Positions 57,416 to 64,000 of a DNA stretch of 64,000 nt are shown here, in pieces. The notes under the pieces are model-generated. The model searched no databases and was not told where the DNA came from. It saw only the letters and a list, made by a program, of their open reading frames with translations. The stretch is taken from assembly GCF_001941945.1 (NCBI RefSeq), contig NZ_CP015583.1, forward strand, positions 2,363,501 to 2,427,500, in the 5' to 3' direction. The DNA is from Roseomonas gilardii. Lineage in GTDB: Bacteria > Pseudomonadota > Alphaproteobacteria > Acetobacterales > Acetobacteraceae. A program made the translations under genes and the position numbers. The first letter of the stretch is position 1; each line of letters opens with the position of its first letter.

Positions 57416-58123
57416 CTACTCGACATAGATCATCTTCCGGGTCATGCCGCCGTCGGTGACGAATTCCGCTCCGGTGACGAAGCCGCTTTCCGGCCCCAGC
57501 AGCCAGGCGACCAGCGCCGCCGCATCCTCCGGGCGCCCGACCCGGCCCGCGGGATGCTGGGCATGGTCCTCGGGGCGCAGCGCCTCGCCCTTCGTGTCGA
57601 TCCAGCCGGGGCTGACACAGTTCACCCGCACATCGGGGCCGAGGCTGACGGCCAGGGCATGGCTCAGCGCCAGCAACCCGCCCTTGCTGGCGGAATAGCT
57701 CTCGGTATCCGGCTCCGACTGGTGCGCGCGGGTGGAGGCGACCGTGACCACCGCACCCTTCGCCGCGCGGAGCATCTCCTCGGCCGCCTTCACCAGCAGG
57801 AAGGTGCTGGTCAGGTTGGTGGCCAGCACCGAGGACCATTCGGCGAGGCTGAGCTCCCGGATCGGCTTGCGGATCATGAAGCCGGCATTGCAGACCAGCG
57901 CATCGAGGCGCCCCTCCCCGTCGCGGATACCGTCCACCAGCGCCCGCACCGCCTCCTCCTCCGCGACATCCGCCCGGACGAAGCGCGCCGCGACATCCGG
58001 TGGCGCCTCCCCGCGATCGGCGATCACCACCCGGTAGCCATCCCGGGCCAAGCGCCGGGCCACCGCCAACCCGATGCCGTGGGCGGCGCCCGTCACCAGC
58101 GCGACGCGTTGTTCCTGCGGCAT
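57416..58123 (-). CDS. SDR family oxidoreductase
   Basis: The 235-residue product is a classical short-chain dehydrogenase: TGAAHGIG (11-18) for NAD(P) binding, the NAG motif in LVCNAGFMIRKPI, the catalytic Ser in VTVASTRAHQ, YSASKGG for Tyr and Lys, and NCVSPGWIDTKGEA. An Asp after the first strands (VVIADRGE) suggests NAD(H) preference. GGAGGGCGGGATC precedes the ATG at 58123. The substrate is unknown. The gene is 78 bp upstream of pfkB on the same strand. Confidence 0.9.
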   Translation of the reverse strand: MPQEQRVALVTGAAHGIGLAVARRLARDGYRVVIADRGEAPPDVAARFVRADVAEEEAVRALVDGIRDGEGRLDALVCNAGFMIRKPIRELSLAEWSSVLATNLTSTFLLVKAAEEMLRAAKGAVVTVASTRAHQSEPDTESYSASKGGLLALSHALAVSLGPDVRVNCVSPGWIDTKGEALRPEDHAQHPAGRVGRPEDAAALVAWLLGPESGFVTGAEFVTDGGMTRKMIYVE

Positions 58124-58286
58124 GATCCCGCCCTCCTGTCTGCTGCCCATGAAGCGCCCAGGGGGCGCGGCGGCTGCATTCCACCGTGCCGTCCCGGCAT
58201 GCACGCGGCCACTCCGGAACGGAGGCGGCTTGCCGGCCCTCCGTCTGGAAGGCTCATGATGCCCGGAACGAGAGCGAGGAACGCGC

Positions 58287-58922
58287 ATGAGCGACGGCGA
58301 AACGAATGACGCGGAGGACCGGCGGCGCCACGCCCCGGCGGCGGAGCGCAACCGCGCCCCGATCCTGTCGGTGCTGCGGCACCACCTGCCGGCGGAAGGG
58401 CTGGTGCTGGAAGTGGCGAGCGGCACGGGACAGCACGCGATACATTTCGCGGAGGCCCTGCCCGGGCTGGTCTTCCAGCCCAGCGACCCGGACCCCTCGG
58501 CCCGCGCCAGCATCGATGCCTGGGCGGCCGCGAGCGGCCTGCCGAACCTGCGCCCGGCGCTCGACCTGGATGCCAGCAGCGGCCAGGACTGGCCCGTGCC
58601 GCGTGCCGCGGCGGTGCTGTGCATCAACATGATCCATATCTCGCCCTGGGCGGCGACCCTGGGCCTGCTGGCGGGGGCCGCGCGGGTCCTGCCGCCCGGC
58701 GGTGTCCTGCTGCTCTACGGCCCCTATCGGCGGGACGATGTGGTCACCGCGCCCAGCAACGAGGAATTCGACCGCAGTCTCCGGCTCCGCAACCCCGCCT
58801 GGGGCCTGCGGCGCCTGGAGGACGTGACGGCCGAAGCCGCCAGGCAGGGCTTCCGCCGGTCGGAAGTCGTGGACATGCCAGCCAACAATCTCTGCGTGGT
58901 CTTCCGCCGCGAGGGTGACTGA
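58287..58922 (+). CDS. DUF938 SAM-dependent methyltransferase-like protein
   Basis: The 211-residue product has the class I methyltransferase core with VLEVASGTGQHAIHFAEALP (SAM-binding loop) and AVLCINMIHISPWAATLGLL, the hallmark of the DUF938/UPF0585 family, followed by LYGPYRRDD. Substrates of DUF938 proteins are unknown. The ATG at 58287 follows GAGGAACGCGC. It is divergent from the SDR gene by 163 bp. Confidence 0.87.
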   Translation: MSDGETNDAEDRRRHAPAAERNRAPILSVLRHHLPAEGLVLEVASGTGQHAIHFAEALPGLVFQPSDPDPSARASIDAWAAASGLPNLRPALDLDASSGQDWPVPRAAAVLCINMIHISPWAATLGLLAGAARVLPPGGVLLLYGPYRRDDVVTAPSNEEFDRSLRLRNPAWGLRRLEDVTAEAARQGFRRSEVVDMPANNLCVVFRREGD

Positions 58923-59363
58923 TGTGACCGGCGAAATACGCCGGCGCCTGGGTTCGCGAGGCTCCGGCGCCGCGCTCCATGGCCAGCCCCGGGGGGAAAG
59001 GCACCGCCTCTCCCCCCGGCCCCCCCCTCACCGCCAGGACGCTACGCGCCCTGAACCCGATGAGCTGGCACTCACGGTGACCGTCGGCCCGAAGGCCCGA
59101 TCCCGCGCCTCCCAAACGCCCCTTGCTTCCCGAACCCGGCCTAGGCTATAGGAATAAAATCAACATTCCACCACAAGGTCACTGTCCCCTGGAGACAAGA
59201 GCCCAACTAGCATCCGCTCGTCCGCAGAGCAAGGCCCCACCTCCATCCGGACGGATAAAGGACTAAAAACCTAAAATCTTAAAGCCCTAAAACCCGGAGC
59301 GGCGCACAGGGTGGAAGACCCTGGCCCGCGCAGACGAGGGGAGCGGGCGGCACCGGATGCCGG
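58923..59363. other. Intergenic stretch with CTAAAA repeats
   Basis: This 441-bp gap between convergent genes contains no supported CDS. It includes a 6-bp hairpin at 58928-58944 (CCGGCG-AAATA-CGCCGG) just after the DUF938 stop. At 59263-59292 there is an AT-rich run with three copies of CTAAAA plus one CTTAAAG, which stands out in this GC-rich genome. The nearby bases 59140-59200 are also AT-rich. No function is apparent. Confidence 0.4.
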
Positions 59364-60533
59364 TCAGGCGGCGCGTCGGCGGAACCAGTCCGCGACCAGC
59401 GCGCCGCAGACGCCCAGCAGCATGGTGAAGGCGAGCGGCCGCGCCGTGCCGTCGCTGAGCGCGCCGACCACCAGCGCGGCGCTGGCGGCGATGGTGAACT
59501 GCAGCATGCCCATCAGCGCCGAAGCCGAACCGGCCCGCGCCGCCTGCCGCGACAGCGCGCCCACCGCCGCGTTGGGCATGATCAGCGAGGAGGCGGCGAT
59601 GGCGAAGAAGATCGGCAGGAAGACGCTGAGCAGGCCGAAGGGGCCGGTCAGCGTAACCACGACCAGGACGATGATGGCCGCACAGGAGAACCGCGCCGCC
59701 CAGCTCATCACCCGATGATGGCCATAGCGTCCGACCAGCCAGGGATTGACCTGCGACATGCCGATGAAGCCGATGGCATTGATGCCGAAGAGCATGCCGA
59801 AGGTCTGCGGGCTGACGCCGAAGATCTCGATGAAGACCGGCGGCACGCCGCCCAGATAGGCGAACATCACGAACATCATGAAGCCGCCCATCAGCATATG
59901 GGTGACGAAGCTCGGGTCGCGCAGGATCGCGATATAGCGCGCGAGAAGGCTCGTGAAGCCGAGCGAGACGCGCAGCTCCGGCGGCAACGTATCCGGCAGG
60001 AAGCGCCAGACCAGCAGGCAGGACACGACCCCGTAGAAGGCCGAGACCCAGAAGATCATCCGCCAGTCCGCGATGCCGAGCAGGAGACCGCCGAGGGAGG
60101 GCGCCAGGATCGGCGCCACGCCCATGATCAGCATCAGGCGGGACATCAGGCGCGTGGCCTCCAGCCCCTCGGCCTTGTCGCGGATCACGGCGCGCGGGAT
60201 CACCATGCTGGCCGAGCCGCCGAAGGCCGCGAGGGCACGGCATATGGACAGCGTGGCGAGGTCCGGTGCGACGGCGCAGCCGACCGAGGCCAGGGTGTAG
60301 ATCGCCGTTCCCGCCAGCAGCGGCCCACGCCGGCCGAAGCGGTCGGACAGCGTGCCCTGGGTGATCTGCCCCACGGCCAGCCCCATGAACCAGGCGGCGA
60401 GCGTGACCTGCGCCGAGCCGGCACCGCTCCTCAGGCTCTCCTCGATCGCCGGGAAGGCCGGCAGGTACATGTCCGTGGAGATCGGACCGATGGCGGTCAG
60501 GAAGCCGAGAAGAAAGGGAAGCCAGGAAGGCAT
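59364..60533 (-). CDS. Bcr/CflA family drug efflux transporter
   Basis: The 389-residue product begins MPSWLPFLLGFLTAIGPIST and has DMYLPAFPAIEESLRSG, the strongly conserved N-terminus of Bcr/CflA transporters, followed by the MFS motif GTLSDRFGRRGPLLAGTAIY and the antiporter motif region MGVAPILAPSLGGLLLGIAD. Twelve helices are predicted. Members export bicyclomycin, sulfonamides or other drugs by proton antiport. The substrate is unknown and no regulator adjoins it. Confidence 0.92.
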   Translation of the reverse strand: MPSWLPFLLGFLTAIGPISTDMYLPAFPAIEESLRSGAGSAQVTLAAWFMGLAVGQITQGTLSDRFGRRGPLLAGTAIYTLASVGCAVAPDLATLSICRALAAFGGSASMVIPRAVIRDKAEGLEATRLMSRLMLIMGVAPILAPSLGGLLLGIADWRMIFWVSAFYGVVSCLLVWRFLPDTLPPELRVSLGFTSLLARYIAILRDPSFVTHMLMGGFMMFVMFAYLGGVPPVFIEIFGVSPQTFGMLFGINAIGFIGMSQVNPWLVGRYGHHRVMSWAARFSCAAIIVLVVVTLTGPFGLLSVFLPIFFAIAASSLIMPNAAVGALSRQAARAGSASALMGMLQFTIAASAALVVGALSDGTARPLAFTMLLGVCGALVADWFRRRAA

Positions 60534-60710
60534 CAGGACACGGGCACCGGTGGGAAGCGGAGATGCGGCGGCATCGGGGCAAGGCGGGGAGCGAGGTCTG
60601 GACCCTGCCGCAAACGGGCGGTCAAGGCCATGGGTGCGATCACCGATTCGCCGGGGTGGACGGGATAACCACGGGTGGGGCCCCTTCCCGCCGCACGCTC
60701 GTCGCGGCGG

Positions 60711-61244
60711 TCAGTAGCGAAGGCGGACCGTCACCTCGGTCAGGCCGGGCCCCGCCTGGAAACCGGCCTCGCGCAAGGACGGCGCGCGCAGCGGAGTCGG
60801 GGCGTCGTTGGAGAAGCCATACCCCTCCTCCGGCAGGCCGAGCAGGGACCGGTTGAAGTGATGGTCGGCATTCTCGTCGTGATAGATGGAGACGGCATAG
60901 AGCCCCGGGCCGGAGATGGCGAAGCAGGCCTCCAACTGGGTCGTGCCGTTCAGCGGCACGCGCTGCCGCGCGATCGACCCGCCACTGGCAAGGAAGCGGT
61001 CCGGCTGCGAGCCGTAGAGGGTGACGGCCACTTCGCCCTTGCCGCTGCGCGCGCCCACCACATGGACCATGATCCTCGGGTCCTGGCTGGTGGCGTTGCA
61101 AGGCATCGCGCTCTGCTCGGCGGGCGCCGGCCCCTCGGCACGCACCTGTCCCGGCGACAGGGATGCCCACAGCATCGCCCCGGCCCATGCCAGGGCCAGG
61201 CTCCGGGCTGTGTGGCGGCCCGGGATTCGGGATCGCTTCGTCAT
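60711..61244 (-). CDS. Exported DUF2141 protein
   Basis: The 177-residue product has a Sec signal (ARSLALAWAGAMLWASLSPG, cleavage near VRA-EG). Its mature domain has the DUF2141 signatures VTLYGSQPDRFLASGG, YAVSIYHDENADHHFNRSLL and GLPEEGYGFSNDAPTPLRAP. DUF2141 proteins are periplasmic beta-rich proteins of unknown function. The DENAD loop looks like a calcium-binding site. It is followed by the Bcr/CflA gene on the same strand with a 177-bp gap, so probably transcribed separately. Confidence 0.88.
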   Translation of the reverse strand: MTKRSRIPGRHTARSLALAWAGAMLWASLSPGQVRAEGPAPAEQSAMPCNATSQDPRIMVHVVGARSGKGEVAVTLYGSQPDRFLASGGSIARQRVPLNGTTQLEACFAISGPGLYAVSIYHDENADHHFNRSLLGLPEEGYGFSNDAPTPLRAPSLREAGFQAGPGLTEVTVRLRY

Positions 61245-61597
61245 GGCGGACCTCTCCCCTGATCTCGCGCGACCCGGGGCACGGCCGGCTGGGCCGGGTC
61301 ACGGGCCGTCATCCGGCGTTGTCCACAGGGCGATACCCCTTCGCCGAGAGCTTGTCTGCTGCCGATGGCGCGACCGAGCCATGGCCCGGCAGCAAGTCTT
61401 ATAAAAGTTATAGAATTTACCGATGACCGAACGAATTCTTGTGCAAGACAGATAACCCCTAGAAAAACCTGCCAGACATACTTGGAAGTCATTGCTTTTG
61501 ACTTGAATCGCCTGTGTGGAAGGTCCATCTTGCGGTGCAGCGAGACAGGGAAAACGGCGCAGCCAAGCGCCCCCTTCCGCAGATGAGGGAAATCGAG
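61245..61597 (+). promoter_or_regulatory. AT-rich upstream region of a small gene
   Basis: This 353-bp gap lies between divergent genes and is AT-rich from about 61395 to 61520, unlike the rest of the window. It includes AAGTCTTATAAAAGTTATAG and a TTGACT hexamer near 61498, which could be a -35 element for the small ORF at 61598. The rest holds no gene. Confidence 0.35.
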
Positions 61598-61744
61598 ATG
61601 AACACGTTCCGTGAGATGGGTGAGTCGATGATCATGGCCCATGAGGGTCAGCGCCAGCTCGCCGAGATGCTCTTCGCCAAGCTGCGCAACTTCTTCAGCC
61701 AGATCCGTGCCGCCCGCGCTGCCGCGGACGCCGTCTACCGCTGA
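61598..61744 (+). CDS. Small protein, 48 residues
   Basis: An ATG at 61598 is preceded by GAGGGAAAT at good spacing and gives a 48-residue helical, weakly basic product: MNTFREMGESMIMAHEGQRQ, LAEMLFAKLRNFFSQIRAAR, ending AAADAVYR. Amphipathic helices with a hydrophobic LFAKLRNFF core suggest a membrane-surface or protein-binding role. It resembles the small DUF1127-type or other alphaproteobacterial helical microproteins only in general style. The AT-rich leader implies its own promoter. It is convergent with the AI-2E permease gene. Confidence 0.6.
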   Translation: MNTFREMGESMIMAHEGQRQLAEMLFAKLRNFFSQIRAARAAADAVYR

Positions 61745-61771
61745 TCCGGCCGAGCACCAGCCGCCGGCTTC

Positions 61772-63643
61772 TCAGCCGGCGGGCTGCTCCTCCTCGTCCT
61801 TGAGGGCCCAGGCCGACACGGCCTGACAGAGCGCCACAGTCTCCCGCAGGGATGTGGTGATGGTTTCGCCGGGGTTCTCGCTCCTCAGAGCTGAGAGCAT
61901 CAGACTCCCGGCCGGTGCGTGCCAGAGCGCCACCACGATCCGGGTTTCCGGCAGGCGCCGCCTGATGCGGCGCAGGAAATGCCGCACCCCCGCAGCGCTG
62001 CTGCCTTCCTCCAGAACCGACAGACAGCAGAGACGGATCGCCGCGGGGTCCAGCCGCTCCAGATTCGCCGTTTCCAGCACGTTGTTGCTTTCCGCCCGCG
62101 CGCCGAAGCCGTGGCGGCGGAAGATCTGCACCGCCATTTCCGCCGCCAGATCGTCGAGCTCGCCCCGGCCCGCGATCACCACCATGGCGCCGTCGGCGCG
62201 CCAGGACGGCGCCGGCAGCCCCTGGCGAATCGGGATCGCATCGGTCTCCGCGAATTCGTCGCCGGGAGCAGCGGCAGGCGGCGGCAGGCGGGCCGGCGGG
62301 TCCTCGACCCCGACGGCCAGATCCTCCAGCAGCATGGCCACGTGCTGGCGGAGTTGCCCGAACTGCTCGGGGCCCAGCTCTTCGCGCGAACGGTCCTCCT
62401 GCGCCAGGGCGAGGCCGCGCAGGGCAACCTCGTCGTAATAGACCGAGAGCGGCGTGTGCCGCAGCATCTGCCGCGCCTGGGTCACCAGCCCGTCCACATC
62501 CCCCTCCAGCGCGCGTTGGTAGAAGGTCTCCTCCGGCCTCAGCGGCGGCCCGTCGCCCAGCATGATGTCGAGGAACTGCATGCGCTCCACATGCCGCCCC
62601 AGCACCACGAGGCAGACGGTGAGCGGCGTCGCCAGCAGCAGGCCGATCGGCCCCCACATGAAGGCCCAGAAGGTGGCGGAAACGATCACCGACACCGGCG
62701 AGAGGCCGGTGCTGTGGCTGTAGAGGAGCGGCTCCAGCGCCTGTCCCATCAGGGGGGCGCTGCAGGCGAAGAGCAGCAGGACATAGATGGCCATGGACCA
62801 GCCGGGATCGACCGCCAGGGCCAGCAGAACCGGCGGCACCACGGCGATGGGCGTGCCGACGAAGGGCACGAAACGCATTACCCCGGCGAGGATGCCCCAG
62901 AGCACGGGATTGGGCAGGCCAATGAGCCAGAGGCCGGTGCCCACGAAGAGGCCATAGCTGGCGTTGAGCGCGACTTGCGCCAGGAAGTAACGCGACAGTC
63001 GATAGGCCGCGTCGGTCATCGCCGTCATGGTGCGATGAAGGTCCCGCGTGCCGGCGAGGCGGATCAACCTGTCGCGCAGGTCCTCCCGGTACAAAAGAAC
63101 GAAAATGGTGAAGACCACCACGATGCCGGTGGTCGCGATCGGCTTGAACAGCGGCTCCGCCACGCCCCGGGCCAGTTCCAGCGGGGTCAGGTCGGATTGC
63201 CCGGAGGCGGGCGGCGGACGGCGGATGGTGCGCGAGGTGTCCTCCAGGTTGCTCATGCCACGCAACAGCGTGTCCACCTGCCGCACCAGTTCATCCAGGC
63301 GCAGCGCGTTGACCTTGCGCTGGATGGCGGCCTGGTAGGTGGAGAGGTTCCCCGCCAGTTGCGCCCCTTGGCGGCTGACCGCCAGACCGATCCCGAGCAG
63401 CAGGGCGAAGGCCAGCAGCACCGAGATCAGCACGGCGGGCACGCGGGGCAGGCGGAAGCGGCGCAGGACGCGCACCACCGGGGCCAGCACGAAGGCCAGC
63501 AGCACCGCCAGCACGATAGGCACCAGCAGATCGCGGCCGAAATAGAGGCCGGCGATCACGATGGCGCTGGCGATCAGGGTCATGATCCCCCGCGCCGGCA
63601 TGGCAACCGGCAAGGGCGGCCGTCTGGTCTCGAACATATTCAT
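61772..63643 (-). CDS. AI-2E family transporter with large C-terminal cytosolic domain
   Basis: The 623-residue product begins MNMFETRRPPLPVAMPARGI. It has the AI-2E/PerM-type membrane domain of about 330 residues, with helices such as ILAGVMRFVPFVGTPIAVVP and TFWAFMWGPIGLLLATPLTV. It then continues about 250 residues into a soluble region. That region ends in a Rossmann-like domain (VVIAGRGELDDLAAEMAVQI, then CCLSVLEEGSSAAGVRHFL and IVVALWHAPAGSLMLSAL) resembling a cobalamin-binding or receiver-like fold. Autoinducer transport is shown only for some members. The start at 63643 is chosen because the upstream open region is not family-like. Confidence 0.85.
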   Translation of the reverse strand: MNMFETRRPPLPVAMPARGIMTLIASAIVIAGLYFGRDLLVPIVLAVLLAFVLAPVVRVLRRFRLPRVPAVLISVLLAFALLLGIGLAVSRQGAQLAGNLSTYQAAIQRKVNALRLDELVRQVDTLLRGMSNLEDTSRTIRRPPPASGQSDLTPLELARGVAEPLFKPIATTGIVVVFTIFVLLYREDLRDRLIRLAGTRDLHRTMTAMTDAAYRLSRYFLAQVALNASYGLFVGTGLWLIGLPNPVLWGILAGVMRFVPFVGTPIAVVPPVLLALAVDPGWSMAIYVLLLFACSAPLMGQALEPLLYSHSTGLSPVSVIVSATFWAFMWGPIGLLLATPLTVCLVVLGRHVERMQFLDIMLGDGPPLRPEETFYQRALEGDVDGLVTQARQMLRHTPLSVYYDEVALRGLALAQEDRSREELGPEQFGQLRQHVAMLLEDLAVGVEDPPARLPPPAAAPGDEFAETDAIPIRQGLPAPSWRADGAMVVIAGRGELDDLAAEMAVQIFRRHGFGARAESNNVLETANLERLDPAAIRLCCLSVLEEGSSAAGVRHFLRRIRRRLPETRIVVALWHAPAGSLMLSALRSENPGETITTSLRETVALCQAVSAWALKDEEEQPAG

Positions 63644-63820
63644 GCAACCGCCTGCTGTGCCGCGCCGCCATGGCCCCCCACCGGAAATGGCGTGGGATGG
63701 GGAGGCAACGCGGGCCGGGCATCCGGGTTCAGGCGGGCGACCCGGCCCTGATGCATCGCACCACAGGCCGGGCCTGCCGGGCAATATCGCCGGCGTGGCG
63801 CTGCCGGCGCCGGGCCAGGC

Positions 63821-64000
63821 TCAGTGCCCGGACAGGCAGGTGCTCATGAAGCTGCGCCGCTCATCGCCCGCGAGCTTCTTGGTGCCAGCCTCGGCATTGC
63901 AGCTCCGCATGCGGTCCTGCTGGGTCGCGGGCGCGGCGGCGCTCTGGGTGCTGTCCGCCTTGCCGGCGAGGCAGGCGCTCATGAACTGCTTTCGCCCGTC
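63821..64000 (-). CDS. PsiF-repeat protein, 5' end missing
   Basis: The last 59 codons are visible, and the gene continues beyond the window. The product contains two PsiF-type repeats: QFMSACLAGKADS (end of one repeat), and MRSCNAEAGTKKLAGDERRS plus FMSTCLSGH (a complete repeat). PsiF is a small exported phosphate-starvation-inducible protein of unknown function with paired Cys per repeat. The signal peptide is not visible. The 177-bp gap to the AI-2E gene holds nothing recognisable. Confidence 0.8.
   Translation of the reverse strand, partial: DGRKQFMSACLAGKADSTQSAAAPATQQDRMRSCNAEAGTKKLAGDERRSFMSTCLSGH

Noticed and set aside
61772-63643. Evidence for quorum sensing via AI-2
   Set aside because: The family name is historical. 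Many members are not AI-2 transporters, and no luxS or other quorum gene is visible.

Overview
The window is very GC-rich (about 70 percent G+C), densely packed bacterial chromosome. Gene content and order (ruvB-ybgC-tolQRAB-pal-cpoB-tilS-ftsH-folP, a 6S-like RNA between zapA and the 5-formyl-THF cyclo-ligase gene, DUF1491, DUF429, TctAB, form II CoxL) point to an alphaproteobacterium, most likely an Acetobacteraceae member such as Roseomonas or a relative. The genus is an inference from gene order and composition only. Both ends are cut inside genes: an MFS transporter on the left and a PsiF-repeat protein on the right.

Layout. 1-2.6 kb: end of an MFS transporter, a 4-oxalocrotonate tautomerase homologue, then a lower-GC patch with a wrecked IS481-type transposase, a small lipoprotein gene and a 58-codon ORF. 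2.6-14.2 kb: one long minus-strand core cluster (ruvB, ybgC, the Tol-Pal envelope machine, tilS, ftsH, folP). 14.4-17.3 kb: an aquaporin, an MFS pump and an exported protein that separate ruvB from ruvA. 17.4-22.5 kb: ruvA, ruvC, yebC, an FMN-type oxidase, a YmdB-like phosphoesterase, the 5-formyl-THF cyclo-ligase, a candidate 6S RNA, zapA and a coiled-coil partner. 22.7-26.9 kb: a class I aldolase, thiE, a CorC/HlyC protein and an SGNH hydrolase. 26.9-31.4 kb: epmA, a repeat-containing exported protein, an epmB-like aminomutase, a small P-loop kinase and efp. 31.6-37.5 kb: an inositol-phosphatase family gene, a MotA/MotB-like trio and small conserved unknowns. 37.5-47.7 kb: ketopantoate reductase family, M20 amidohydrolase, TctB/TctA, manC, an arginine-deiminase-fold enzyme, an FAD oxidase of the LDHD/GlcD type and an MFS transporter. 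48.2-52.8 kb: an RND efflux adaptor and pump. 52.9-64 kb: orphan form II CoxL, a duplicated-domain exported protein, pfkB, an SDR, a DUF938 methyltransferase, a Bcr/CflA pump, a DUF2141 protein, a 48-residue protein and an AI-2E family permease with a large C-terminal domain.

How the genes work together. Tol-Pal, ZapA and FtsH serve division and envelope upkeep. RuvABC resolve Holliday junctions. EpmA, EpmB and EF-P form a complete-looking lysylation set for the translation factor that rescues polyproline stalls, and the window itself encodes proteins with long proline runs (TolA, and the OmpA-like protein at 32.6 kb). PfkB and the DhnA-type aldolase could supply glycolytic steps.

Most of the window is ordinary core genome. 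The items most worth a second look are the 6S-like RNA, the split ruv locus, the EF-P/polyproline connection, the MotAB-like trio, the small ORF coupled to tctB in a system lacking its TctC receptor, and several small ORFs or repeats usually missed by gene callers. No convincing unknown defence or mobile system was found.
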